This document shows positions 11,221-28,090 of a DNA stretch of 64,000 nucleotides, in pieces. Position 1 is the stretch's first letter. Each line of letters begins with the position of its first letter. The notes beneath the pieces are model-generated. The model was not told the DNA's origin. It saw only the letters and a program-made list of their open reading frames with translations, and searched no databases. The translations under genes were made by a program, and so were the position numbers. Source of the DNA: Ramazzottius varieornatus (Eukaryota; Tardigrada; Eutardigrada; Parachela; Ramazzottiidae). Where the stretch lies: NCBI GenBank assembly GCA_001949185.1, contig BDGG01000001.1, forward strand, positions 9,120,464-9,184,463. The letters are read 5' to 3'.

Positions 11221-13893
11221 CTCAGCTCTTATGTTCCGGCCATTGCTCCTGTAAGTTTTTATGGAAATCTTTTATTAGAGTTTCCTGAAGAGTTCGGATC
11301 GTTATTATGCGTTGCGACGAGGATTCGCAGGCCCCAATAGTCTTTGACACTTTGTATATGGAAAACACTTGCAACGTTTATGTATCAAAATCAATGTGTA
11401 ATTCCGAGAGCGGTAAAATTACCGCTGAACCAAAATGACCAAAAGGTAATTATCACGCAGCAGATGCGAGGACTGTCAAAGGGCACTTTGATTTTCTGCT
11501 AAGTCTTAGTGACTGTCATGAAATTAGCTCTAATGGAAAGGGAAAACTGTTCGCTTTCGGCGCATATGGGAGGCCGTTGGATCCTCTAGTGACTAGTCTA
11601 ATGAACAGGGTAGGCAGCGGAAGTTGATACGAGCTCCCGCCGACAGAACACAAAGTCGCTTCTAGGTATGACAGTTCTCGATTACCAGCCATAAATGGTA
11701 ATCTTTCACAGTCCCGACAGGTTCAGTCCGCTGTATCGTATCACTTAGGACGGTCAACCAGTATATTGGTGGAAATTAAGGTTTAAAACTGCCTTTAATG
11801 GAAGTGCTGTGTGTTGATTGCGGAGGGGAAGTGAGTGGGCAACGGTGCTGGTTGTAGCATCAATTTTCAGCTTGATTAAAGGGAAAAGGTGAGGAGTAAT
11901 GAATAAAGTGGTGGAACAGGCAGGACTTCCGGTTGGCCCAGCCTCCAATGCTGGCTGATCCATTTAGGAAGTCGTTGCGTGTAGTTATTGCCAGTGAGGC
12001 ACTTCCGGTGGAACAGACCCAAACTGGCCCTATGCATGCTGCTCGCTTTCTTCCTGATGCCACTGATGGATGTCTACAGGATACCATCATGTCCAGCACA
12101 AATATATGGGAGTCCCAATATGACCAGCTAGAGGTGAAAGGCTGCTTTTCGGCTGAACCATGAAACTCAGAACTACCACTAGCCACTAGGTAAAACAAAA
12201 GTGCCACTTCGGAATTTTATCCCAAACTGTAAACTAACCCGTCAAAGTCAAATATAAGTGTGGAAGTCAATTTTTCCTTATTGAGCTCAAAACAGGAAGA
12301 AAGGCCGGCATTGGGAGGCGGCAAAGTCTCTTTGAACTAGTAACACATCGGTGTCAAGCGCCACGCGACGCCGCCCCGCTGGCAAACCTTCCCTAAATCA
12401 ACAAAGAATTAGTCAAGTATCTTTTCTGGCTTTTCTCCGTGATCGAAATGTGATCGCCATCGCGGCTTTATCTCTTTAGCCTCATCGGACTCATCACATC
12501 AGGAGCCAACTTCAACTTTTGGCGTTGTCAGGATCGATCAACTGCAATGTAAAGAGACCGGTCTCGTCGATTTCTACGGTAAATGTTAGCGGGCCACCAT
12601 AACGCCGGTCGCTGCTTTCGGAGTGATCAAAGTATAAGTTGCGTTTCTCTAAGTTGGCCCCCGCTCTTGAGACATTGCTCATGTTTGGAAGTAAAGGCGG
12701 GTTGTACTGTAGGTGTTGTGGTGTTGGCGAACCCTACAGTGTTGAAGGGACCGTGAGATCCGCATTCAACGTGCGCTATATATGCGAGGTCAAGCAAAAG
12801 TCAGGCTGCCCATGCAGCCGATATCCGCCCTCGTAGGATAGATAGGACGGCCTTGTTGATGGTGAAGAAACGAGTTGGAGGTCGGTGTTAATGGAGTCAT
12901 TTCGTTGGAGTTTAATATCTGACAGGGGAGCCGTTCCACATTCATCCCCGATGACAGCTTCCCGCTGCTCACGATAGATTATGCCTGCTATCCAATACCA
13001 CAAAGTCCCGATCTCATTGCGGTCTCGGTCAGCCAGCCATCTATTTATCCTGTGTATAACAGTCAAGACGAGCAGAGCCGACACTCCATTAACTTGCCTT
13101 CCATCGGGATTTGTCGTAGGCCCACCCTTCCTCCAGCCTCATACCGTACATCCAGCCAATCACAGTCTACGTACAGATCAACAAAGGTGGCGGAAACAAG
13201 AAAGACAGTTAGCCTACACCAAAATGCTTCCCTAATGGCGTAATGGCGACATGAAAATTTGTCATTAATAGAAAAATCTCACGAAAGCTCGTTCAACTTC
13301 ATGTTGCCATCATTTGCGCCTTCCCTTCACGCCCATTTGCCGCATATTTATACTCATTCCAGCAATTGGATTAACTTTAACTGAGCTACTGCTCCGTCTT
13401 ATTACCCTCCTCATATAAAGGCAGAGTTTGTTGGCGTTAACCGTTAATTCTCTCTGAATTACACTTATTTGTCTATCAACTGCAAATTTGCAATATGGAA
13501 TCCACGTTGAGCTACATGGCTCATTTCCCGTCGGCAGGTACGAACAGGGCTCGGCAGCTGCACTAATCAAAGTTGTGAAACTGTGATTGCTTCCGATCCC
13601 CTCCAGTCTCTTCCCTCTTTTCTTCCAAGTTTATGGGGCCGTTACAGTAATTTAATTTCGCCCGATATTGGCAACTGTCACTTTGCGTTACTGTTATGTT
13701 TGTGCGGCGTCCCGACCATCCTCTGGTGATCAGTTCCTCGCTAACATGCTATGCTTTATCCCCCCTTATTTCCAAGCCATAACTTTACAAGCTCCACAGC
13801 GATAATCGAGTTACCGGCTCTTCCCGAGTTTGGCATCGTAACCCATATATCATTGTGTTTTCAGAGTTTCTGCGGAAACATGGTGGAGGGGAT
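11221..13893. other. Intergenic between MED27 and otp
   Basis: There is no supported coding region across about 2.6 kb. Both strands carry only short frames. The segment probably contains the MED27 3' end and the otp promoter with at least one untranslated otp exon, because the otp coding sequence starts just after a splice acceptor at 13862-13864 (tgttttcag). I could not identify the upstream exon. Confidence 0.5.
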
Positions 13894-16435
13894 ATGCATC
13901 TACAAGATGTTGGCAAGAGCGGCAAGATGTCCAGTCACAGCGGACTAAGTGGCTCTTCGCATGCTCACAGTCCGACAGGGGAGGACGATGACGACGGCCG
14001 TAGCAACTCGTCGGCTTCCACCTCCTTCGTCAGCGCTGCTAATCAGCACAATAACGCAGGCCTAACCAAGGACTCGCAGCTCTTGGAGGTCATCACCAAT
14101 CTGGATAACTCGGCCAACAGCAACTCCACTTCTGGCAAGACCTCCAAACAAAAGCGACACCGTACACGCTTCACACCGGCACAGCTGAATGAACTGGAGC
14201 GAAGCTTCACCAAAACCCACTATCCCGACATTTTCTACAGTGAGTTCAACCAAAAGTACCTCTTGTATCGAATATGCCCTAGACCTGTCCCTGCATCCAC
14301 TGTCTTGCAGGAGAAGAGATTGCAATGCGGATAAATCTGACGGAGTCTCGCGTACAGGTTGGTAACCTCGATTTCCATCAAAGATATACAAAACACAGTC
14401 TAGTTTAAGAAACCTTTCCGCCATTCACGACATGAAACGCTCTGGAGCCCATCTCGGAAATTCGAAGGACTATGCTTTTCATGACTACAGAATTCAGCAA
14501 GCCCGTTTATGGGGAGTTTTGATCATTGAAAGGTTATTTAGGCGTGACAGTGGGTGGTCGTTGCGGGCAATTGACAGTCTTGGCTCATAAATATATTGCC
14601 TTGACCACATGGACAGCGGCCACATCCGCCGGGGTGTTTGTGGGGATTATGTGATGACTTTGTTAATGAGCTGCAATCTGCATCGGGCGGCTCGTTTGGG
14701 CCGATGCTATGGCAGACAGGACATGGTGGCGCGCGCACGAGACAGCAAGCACATAAACGTTTAGTCAGGCCAATTAATCTGCCCTATGCACACATGTAAT
14801 ATCCCTTCACTGGCGAAACGCGCGCCTCACCAAGACCTCGTAAAAGCCAAAAATGCACAACCTCCTCCCGTCCTCCGCCACCTTATGAGGATGTTGGCCA
14901 AAGTGATTGGGTTGTCAGTGCTTTCAACGCGTGTTACCTGTGGAAAAATGGCCAAATCATTGGTTGAATCCGCGGACCAATCTGTCTGATGCTTCAATAT
15001 TTTGTTGGATTATGAAATTTGGTCGAGTAAATGTTGATTCAAAAGACTGTAGGATTGAAGCAAGCGGCGGGGACCGATGACGATAAATGGGCAGTGGAAA
15101 GGTGGGGATATGCCACTGAGCCAAACTTCACTCTTGTGGAAGGATAGTGCCAATTTGATGGGCTATGACTCTTGATGATGTGTATCATTTTGTGGCATAA
15201 CAGTTCACTTACGCTGTCTTCTCCTCTCCATCGAACTCACAATGTCTATTCGATTGCGGTTATCCCCAATGTTCAGCCGGTAGAAGAAGACACCTGCATG
15301 CATGGCCGGGACAAGTGATGCAGGCGGGCGTGCGTGCATGTTGCGCCATTGTCCCATAATGGAATGCTCATTTTAGCGACATAAAACACTCTATCCAATG
15401 TTAATCTATCGACAAATACTCCATCTGTAGCATTTTCATTTCTCATACATTGATCGCAAAGTGAGCGGCTATCTGGTCGTATTAACTCCACCTCTCCTCG
15501 AATCCTTTGCTGTACAATCAATGCACTTTGCAAAATGTGTGCGCCCTCCTTCATTGATGCAGAAAGCTCATCGGCATCTGTCTGTGCCCTGTCTATCAAT
15601 GAGCGATAGTGTGATGGTGGACACGCGATACCTTTTGTCCGTCATGCAATAGGCTGCTATTAAAGTGCGATAAGGTCGTGGCTGCATCAGGTGGATGGAT
15701 GGATGATCAAGTTGTGATTGCTTGCAGGTGTGGTTCCAGAACCGTCGGGCCAAATGGAAGAAGCGCAAGAAGGCCAGCAATGTCTTTCGCAGTCCCGGCT
15801 CCATGATGCCCTCCCATGGCTTGCCGCCCTTTGGATCTTCGGTTGACCCTTTCGCCACTCCACCCTCCTTCCAGTCCTTGGGCTGCAACACCACCACCGG
15901 GCAAGAAGCAGGTCGCTGGTCCGCCCAGTCTTTTCCCCACATTGCCCTCAACTCTGGTAGGTGAAGGTCCCCCTGCATAGTCAGGCAAGAGGAATGTGCT
16001 GGCAGCTAGCATGGGACAGCAGCTAAATGATGAGGGATGTTGTGCCTTTCAGAATATGCGTGGAGCGGCCTGACAAGCGTCGGAAGTCATGCTGCTCATC
16101 ACCAGTCTCTGGAGAGCTGCAACGGCGCCAACCCTGCCAGCCTGTACGCATTAGCCAGCAATCCCTTTTGCAGTGTGGCCACCGGCTTTGCCACTTCCCA
16201 TCACGGCAACGGCCCCTCCATCCTAACCCAAAACAGTACGGCTTCCAGCTCTACCAATGGCACTTCCTCCTTCAACAACAGCCCAGTTTCCACTTCAAAC
16301 GCTGTCCTTCAACATTCCATGCAGCCGGATTCCTTGATGGGCAACTTCCCTTGCGAACCCGAATGGCGAGGCAACAGTATTGCCAACCTGCGAAGGCGCG
16401 CCTTGGAGCATACTGCCACAATGACATTCCGCTAG
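13894..16435 (+). CDS. otp: Orthopedia homeodomain transcription factor
   Basis: This gene encodes a paired-like homeodomain factor required in other animals for hypothalamic or anterior neurosecretory neuron identity. Four coding exons: 13894-14239, 14311-14357, 15728-15956 and 16053-16435, giving 334 residues (human OTP has 325). The homeodomain spans about residues 87-146: [20 protein letters not shown], then [20 protein letters not shown], then [20 protein letters not shown], with Q at recognition-helix position 50. It is followed by NVFRSPG, as in Otp (NVFRAPG). The C-terminus carries the OAR/Otp tail with [14 protein letters not shown]. Introns interrupt the homeodomain after YR and at the classical RVQ/VWF position. 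The start is the first in-frame ATG after an acceptor at 13864, so upstream coding sequence cannot be excluded. The acidic DDDD and serine-rich N-terminus is not conserved. Confidence 0.95.
14358..15727 (+). other. otp intron 2
   Basis: This 1.37-kb intron separates the two halves of the homeodomain recognition region (donor gttggt, acceptor gattgcttgcag). It contains a short GGAT run near 15693-15705. I see no nested gene or repeat family in it. Confidence 0.8.
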
Positions 16436-16638
16436 CTGCAAACTTATCACTACTTGTACTTCTTTTTCCATCGACGAGGTGGCAGTAGCTCTACCTTTAC
16501 CGGTCTCCGTAAATTTACTCTTTTAATTATTCCATTATCTGTCCTAGTGTATACCTTTTTTTGATCCATCATCAACGTGCAGAGCTTAATTATTGAAACC
16601 GTTTCCTTCACATGACACTCTTGTAAAAAACACACTCG

Positions 16639-16644
16639 AATAAA
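16639..16644 (+). terminator. Candidate poly(A) signal of otp
   Basis: AATAAA lies about 200 bases after the otp stop, a normal distance for the first cleavage signal. Confidence 0.5.
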
Positions 16645-16841
16645 ACAAACTCTGGACGAAGAGCATTCAGGATGGATGCTTATCGCAGATCTCTTCGTGA
16701 TCACTGTCAATTTGGAATCATCTTCGAGATCAGTCTGATAAAGCTCCGTTTGGTGTTCTTTTGTTTAGTACGCCATTCGACTGATCCGGTACACGTGTAC
16801 AGCTGATAATAACCGAAGCACGGTATTGACGGAGAAAACCA

Positions 16842-17104
16842 ACTTTAAACATGCATAACTCATGTTTTTGCCATTGTGACCCCTCGATATTTTTACATAT
16901 TTGAGCTGCTCTCGTCAAGGTCTATCGAATGAGCTGAGAAAATCACTATCGACTGTTTTGGTCCCAAATTCACATGTTAAAATTTTCGACATTGATTTTA
17001 TTAGCTCATTCGATAGATCTCAACGAGACGAGCTCAAATATATAAAAATATCGAGGGGTCACAATGGGAAAAACATGAGTTATGCATGTTTGAAATTTTG
17101 GTAT
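16842..17104. repeat. Inverted-repeat element with about 105-bp arms
   Basis: The left arm (about 16845-16953) and right arm (about 16990-17098) are near-complete reverse complements. Shared blocks include AACATGCATAACTCATG, ATTGTGACCCCTCGATAT and CTATCGAATGAGCT, with only scattered differences and a loop of about 35 bp. No transposase frame is present, so it resembles a non-autonomous foldback or MITE-type element lying between otp and the mucin-like gene. Confidence 0.8.
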
Positions 17105-17404
17105 CTCGTCGTACGATCTTCTCTGATCAGGCGAATGACCTACATACTGTTAACTCGTGTGACGCTTTCTCGCTTTGGAGTATCGGAACAATAGGTGGAT
17201 TTGCCATCTGCATTATAGGGAAACGGAATGCCACATTTATATGTCGAACTGTACAAAGTGTCGATGTCGAACAAGCAACGGCGGTCATCACGTACGAGGG
17301 ACTACGAGGTCCGGCACCTTCTGGGACTGGGAAGAAAGGTAGCACCGGTGTTGATATCAATGGTCAATCCTAATTTGAATATCGTTTTCAGACCAGGATA
17401 TATT

Positions 17405-17410
17405 TTTATT
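17405..17410 (-). terminator. Candidate poly(A) signal of mucin-like gene
   Basis: TTTATT on the plus strand is AATAAA in the sense of the minus-strand gene. It lies about 235 bases past that gene's stop codon. Confidence 0.45.
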
Positions 17411-17643
17411 TTCTAAAGTAGAAGGATGGAGCAAATATGGCGTAGCCAAGATATGCAGTGCTGGATAAAGACCAACTTGCCGAGGTTACATGCAGCTGTG
17501 CAAGAAGTCAAGGGAGAACATGGGGAAGGCGCCTAGACTCTTCCACAGACTAAACAGAAAATCTCTCAGTTCAAGCGTTACAGAAGCTGGTTGTAACTTC
17601 CACCAGGAAGAGGATGGCAAAGTTTGGGGGAGAGACAAGACAA

Positions 17644-20479
17644 CTAGCCGCGTCTTGGTACAGTGACAAACTGCGGGCCAGAGGGCGCCGCTCTTGTCGT
17701 CGCTGGAGGGTCGACAACAGGTACGGCACTTCTCGGCGGCAAGAGCATGGGAGTGTACGTCTGGGCAGTCGGTGGAAGAAGCATCGGTGTATTGGTAGGT
17801 GCCGTTCTCGGTGGTAATAGCATGGGAGTAAAAGTCGGCTTGGGCGACGACTGAGTCTGAAAAGAAAACGAACCAACCAACCTCCCTCAGCCTTTAGTTA
17901 TTTCATGGGACAATCAGGTCGATAATCAGCTAGATGTCTACCGTTCTTGGCGGTAGAAGCATGGGAGTAAAGGTCGCCCTTGTCTGAAAGGTGGAAAGCA
18001 CGGGTTTAGGCCTGTCGTCACTTTGTGAGACAAATGTCTGAGGCTTTGACCAACCGTTGTTGTGGTTGACGTGGTAGTAGTCGGCGTCGTCTGCAGCCAA
18101 ACATGATCGGGTAACTTGAAGAGGAAGCGCTCAGGTAAATCTGTACGCTTGGACCTTTTTATCAGACCACAACCAACAAGACTTACCGTAGACTCGGTGG
18201 TGCTTTCCGTGGTGGTGGTAGTTGTAGACGTCGTTGTCGTTGTCGTTGGCGTCGTCGTCTGTTCGAACAACATGGCGGCTGTTGAAGAAACCTTCATAAC
18301 AACACATGGAGAGATATGACTGACCGTTTCAGTCCTTGTGGTTGGTATGATGGTGGTGGTGTCTGGAGTGGTTGTCGTTGATGGCGTTGTCTGCAACACA
18401 GCTCATCCATCGAAAGCCAGTCCATGGCAGCGTCTTACGCAAAAAGAATTACTCTGATGTGCTTACCGTTGTAGTAGACGTGGTGGTACTGGGAGTTGTC
18501 GTTGTCGTTGAGGTCTATCAACAAGTACCATACATCAAGTCGCAGTTGGCAGTAGTTCAGCTGAAGGAAATTTCTGAACATTTACCGTGATGGTGGGCCT
18601 TGTTGTTGCGGTGGTGGTGGACGGTGTCGTGGTGGGGCACAAGGGATTAGTGGGATCTATGTCACAACGAGGGGGTATCAATATAGGTGTGAAGGTCCTC
18701 GAGGAAGACATGATGGTTGTGGTTGGGGGAGTTGTTGAAGCAGTTGTTGTCGTCGTCTGCCAACAGAATATATCTCGATAGATATCGTAAATCTATCTTT
18801 ATTTGTCATCATAATGTTGCTAGTTTGCTGTTTTCGGCTGGTGGTAATATTGCGTAAGCATCATGGCTCTAAGAAAGGACAATACTGACCGTCGAAGTGG
18901 TGGTGCTTGCTGTTGTTGTGCTGGTTGTCGTAGAGGGTGTTGTTGTCGTCGTCGATGTCTAGAAAATGAAACAAAAAATGACATACAAGGCAAATGACCG
19001 GTGATTAGATGGGTGTACCGTTGTTGATGGTGTGGTAGATGGCGTCGTTGTCGTCGTCGACGTTGTAGCGGACGGTGTAGTAGCGGGGCACAAGGGATTG
19101 GTGGGGTCAATGTCACAACGAGGAGGTATTAACATAGGTGTGAAGGGCCTCCTGGACGACGTCACAGTTGTGGGCAGCGCGGTTGTCGGGGGAGTCGTCG
19201 TCGAGGTCTGGATAACAACTCAAACTGTAACGAAGCACTGGAAACCATCTCATTTTGCTGACTCTTACCGTGGTTGACGGCGTGGTCGAAGGCGTGGTCC
19301 TTGTTGTCTAAAGAAAGATTCCAGAAGTGGTCTTTCCATATTACGGAGAGGGAAAGAATCGAAACTGATGTTACCGAGGTCGTTGTCGTTGACGTCGTGG
19401 TTGACGGTGTGGTGGTGGCACTTGTTATCGTGGGTGGTAAGGTTATGGGTGTCAAGGTCGAAATAGGCAGGAAGGTGACGGGACTTGTGACGGGACTTGT
19501 GACGGGTTGCGGGAGCAACGTCGGCCATGTGAACTCCGATTCACCAAACACTGTAAATGGAGAAGAAAGAAGTGCTATCTACTCCACCTTCTCCGCTATC
19601 CCACGTCTCTGAAACAAACAAGGATATATTTTGGAATGGAACTTACTCCAGGGAGCGAAGCCTTGATTGACACCCCAGACAAAAGCATCGTGATCCAGGA
19701 CGTCTTGTGGAATATAAAAGTCATCGTTGGGAATGTAATACCTCCGCGGAGGTAATTTCTAGTGCGATATAAGGTGCCATATTCATCTTTGGGCCCCACA
19801 CTACAGTACGTCATGACAAAGTGTCGCACCTGAATGGCCGGATACATGCCGTAGATGAATTCCTTGGAGTCGTTGGTATAGAGGCCGGTCAGATTGCCCA
19901 TCAACCAGCCATCACTGTTGGTACGATACAGGCGCGTATCATTACTCAAACCTTGACGACCGAAGTGCCTCCGACGATGATGACGCTGTCGCGATGTCCC
20001 GGGTCGACGACGCCTTCTCCGCTGTACACCCCACCATTTTTTCTAAAGAAAAACCATGGCAAGTCGGATTACACTGGGAACCTTGAGCTGGCGTATTGCA
20101 GCGCAAAGGAGCAGAAGAAAAGAGTACTGACTTTGCTGCGATCAATAGGAAGGGCCTTGTTAAAGTTGAGCATGTCGGCCCACAGGTCAATCTTGCCGCC
20201 GGAAGTTTGTCGGGCAGCGCCCAGCAGATCGTAATTATACATGCTGCGACTCACTTCATTCAGCTGATAAGAGGGATGGTCAGCTTTATGAGTGGGCGGA
20301 ATGTAGGAGAATGGCCGATGGCGCATCATCTGTGGCCGCTGCTGCTGTCGCGACCTGGGCTGGTAGCCTCCGCGATGACGATAGCTGTCAAGTCGCTCCC
20401 CTTGGCGGCCCATCAACGGTCGCGAATACACCGTCATCAAAGCCGCATAGACCAACATCAACCACATCCAGCGCCGCAT
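17644..20479 (-). CDS. Secreted threonine-rich mucin-like protein
   Basis: I do not recognise the family. Fourteen exons join in frame (597 residues): 20479-20132, 20042-19830, 19758-19647, 19550-19375, 19307-19269, 19207-19019, 18958-18890, 18756-18586, 18514-18467, 18390-18325, 18258-18187, 18090-18055, 17983-17942 and 17856-17644. Residues 1-19 form a signal peptide (MRRWMWLMLVYAALMTVYS). A basic, arginine/glutamine-rich region with KKWWGVQRRRRRRPG follows, then a non-repetitive segment (RYYIPNDDFYIPQDV, DHDAFVWGVNQGFAPW). The rest is threonine/serine/proline-rich, a likely O-glycosylated stalk. A TPMLLPPR-type motif recurs at least six times. Exons 6 and 8 each carry an RCDIDPTNPLCP unit with two cysteines. 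All introns after exon 4 are phase 0. No transmembrane segment is seen, so an extracellular, cuticular or mucus role is inferred only. Confidence 0.8.
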
Positions 20480-21338
20480 GGCTCAATTCTGTCCAAATTT
20501 CTTCTTGAAAGATATGTCGTTCAGTGACGATGAGCAAAGGCTGCATAGTCGATCATCCAAGCGTATGCACGTAGTCAACACAGCACAAGAAGATGGAGGG
20601 ACTGCTTAGCCTTGCATAATGCGATAAAGGGGAGAGTAATACAGGAATGGCTGGGTGAAGTCATTCAATGACGAGTAGTTGCGTCGACAGGCAGGTCCAG
20701 CGGGTGTACAGCTACAGGCCGTTAGTACATGCTCGGCCTCTCCTCCTCCCCTTCCCTCCTCTCCACTCAACGCCTCATGCTGTCATGTTGCTAAGTTTTT
20801 CTAGCAGCCTCTCTTGTCGCCGCTACATATCCCCAAAAGAACTTGCTTTCCCACTAGATCCTACTACCTTGCCATGAGCCTGAGGAAGGGATATCTGCGG
20901 TCCAAGGCTGAGAGTTTGCGCGGCTTATGGAGGTGGCTGTCCTCAACCTGACAACTTTACTGCCGCGGCAGACAAGCTAACCAACTGTAAGCTCATCGAC
21001 TGTCTCCCATGAAAACAGCTAGATTTCGACAAGTATGCTTGAACAGCAGAGAAAGAGGTTTATGCCCCATTGGCAGTCACCGCCTTTTCGCTAGCCGCCA
21101 ACATTGGCAAAAGCCATCCTTTAGATTCGCAAGTTTGTTTAGCAGGAAGAACTCAAGTAATCATTCACCAGCGCTACACTAACCAGCAAGAGCCCTTCGT
21201 GAAGAAAAAAAAGAGGAAAGAGTCAGGCTGATTCCTGAAATGAAGGGCAATCACAAAAAAGTATTTTCACCAGAAAAAAAAGACGAGAGAGGTGGTCAGC
21301 GTCATCGGCAACAAGGCCGTGCCCTGTCTCTGGACTTT
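20480..21338. other. Intergenic between mucin-like gene and SRPK
   Basis: No coding evidence is visible. It holds the 5' side of the mucin-like gene and the 3' side of SRPK, with A-rich tracts near 21205-21290. A TATA-like signal cannot be assigned confidently. Confidence 0.5.
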
Positions 21339-25759
<4,421 letters not shown>

Positions 25760-28090
25760 CCTTCACTCTCTCCTTGCCAGTACTGCAGCTAAGGGCACAA
25801 TGGCAACTTGTGATGATGTCACTGCAACACAATATATACGTACATTAAAGGAGGAGAAAGACGTCATAACTGAATACCGGGCATCATTTCCATGGACCAT
25901 GGGCCATAAAAGAGAAGGTATCAGTGTCAATTAACAAGGTCCGTAACGATGGAGAAGAGGCAAGTGTCAGGGCTAGAGGGCAGATTGCCTACTATGATAG
26001 CAGCAGTTAACAAGCTTGGTATACATACACAGTGGAAGACGGAAGGAAGGAAGCGGCGAACTCACTCAGCTGTCAGCTGAGACTTGCCTCAACATCGTCG
26101 GCTCAATACAAGATTCCCCGACGTTGTCTGCAGAGATTTGTCTCCATCTCCACTATAGAACAAGTTCTTGCTTGGCCATGCTCTACGACCGCACTACAAG
26201 GCTACATAAACTAACGTCATTGATTTATCTTTGTTAGTACGAGTGTGGTACAACTTGGAGCGTCGTACCAGCAATACGCTCGATACTTCAAGCGCACGTC
26301 AATATGCCTGCAAAGTAGCTTTGACGCAGAGCACCGCTGCTATATAAACTACCGTCTTCGGTTGGGTGACAAGAGCCTGTAGGACGCAGCGTGAGCTGCT
26401 CAGAAGATGCAGGCGTCGTCGACGGACTCACTGTGCAACGAACCTCCTATCTCACCACCTCTTCTATCCTGCGGCAATGTTTCTCAAGCACTCTGTCGCT
26501 TTGCTGTCAAGACACTGTAAAAAAGAAATATACGTACCAGGCTCACTTACATCGCTTGCATGTTTTTGTAATGAAAATCATACTGTGCATCATCATGCTG
26601 ACGAGTCTGTAAACTACAAAAAGGCACAAGACTGCTTCACCATATTCTGTCCTCCCATCCTCAGCCCTAGCTGTTTATCTGCAGTCTGTAAACCCCCACA
26701 CGGCCACACCTAACGGAACGGCACTTATTCCTTCCGACTCGACGTCGAAGCACTGCCGCAAAGTACCATTAACCTCCTTAACTTGGGAGACTCGCTCTCG
26801 CTCTTCCATTTCTACAGTCTACCAGACGAAGGCCTCGCTACGCTGTCCATCTCCAATCAACAATCAAACCCCTACTTGACACATAATTATCGCACCATTG
26901 ACACTGCTCACCTGCAATGCGTACCACGTCGAAACGGCGCATCCGCTGACAATGACAGCTTCCTCTTCAACTCCAAGGCTATACAGGTATCCACAGGTAA
27001 CTCTAATCAGGGAGGGACACCAGTTCAGGAACAACAGGTTCCCAGGACAAAACAGAGTGAGCTTGCCAAGCCTGGAAGGTAAACGATGAGAGTTAGACAA
27101 GTATATAGATCCGCTTCGGATCTGCCTCCAACTTTTCTGAACCACAGAACCTTTGGTCTTCTACAACGCCATTACAGTTGCGGATTCTGGAATTGGAACT
27201 GGATAAGACAATCAGAGAAGCTCACCTCCAAAAAGTGGATCAGCCAACCGAAAGTAGGTGACGAAATGTCCCTGGCCGTTCGAATTCCATCACATTTCCC
27301 CTCTCCTTATCAGTCCTTGCTCCTTCGGGTTACTCTGGCGAAAGCAACCCCAGCGACATCAAAAGCTACAAAGGTGCACCGGAAGATCCAAGCTGAAACT
27401 GTAGAAGTGAAGAAACCATATACCAACATGAAAATCAAAGAACCGAGAAAGATTCGATTTACTTTGATGAATTCAATCAAGCCAGTCTGGTCGAACTAGC
27501 GCGTGCAACCTAGTCCCTTGATTGATGACCAGCATTAATTTTTGTTCCATTCCAGTTTCCGACGACGTGTGCGAAATGGGGAGTGGAATGGGGAGTGGAA
27601 TTCAAGTACGACTGTACGAGTAACGTACGCCGCTGGTGAAAACTAAAAAGGGATGTCAGCGTTGTATCCATACTCGGCGGCTGGCAGCGGTGTCCTCTTA
27701 AAGCTCGGATCCGCGAACCGACTAGGACCTTAGACAGCAGGAAAATATTGGCTAACAAGAACATACTGTACCGGGAACATGCATCCACCAGGTTCTTGTT
27801 CCGGTGCATACAGTCCATTCGGAGACCAGTTCCCTTACATTGTCCTGTCTGTATCCATCAGCCTCTTTTTCACAGAAAAGATTACTGCTTTCTAAATCTT
27901 ATTCCAGCCAAAGAGTGTTTAGACAAAAATATCAAACAAAACAAATTTTGACTAGATCGAAGAGCTGGTTAGATTCATTTCTAGAGCTGGGAGAAGAAAA
28001 AGCAACTCTGACAAGCACTACAGTATGCACAAAGCTTCCTATGGTCAATGAGGGTTAACGGCTTTCCCCACAAAAGAAGAATAATAAGGG
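25760..28090. other. Intergenic between SRPK and Robo
   Basis: This is about 2.3 kb between the SRPK start and the Robo stop, both minus strand. No gene is firmly supported. A plus-strand stretch at about 26890-27500 has protein-like pieces in several frames, treated as a finding rather than a gene. Near 27655-27845 there are only short open frames. Confidence 0.5.

Noticed and set aside
19596-19757. Continuous minus frame through exon 2 into TFIFHKTSWITMLL
   Set aside because: A 71-bp GT-AG intron (19829-19759) and a frame change give the far more protein-like RYYIPNDDFYIPQDV and keep all later phases consistent.
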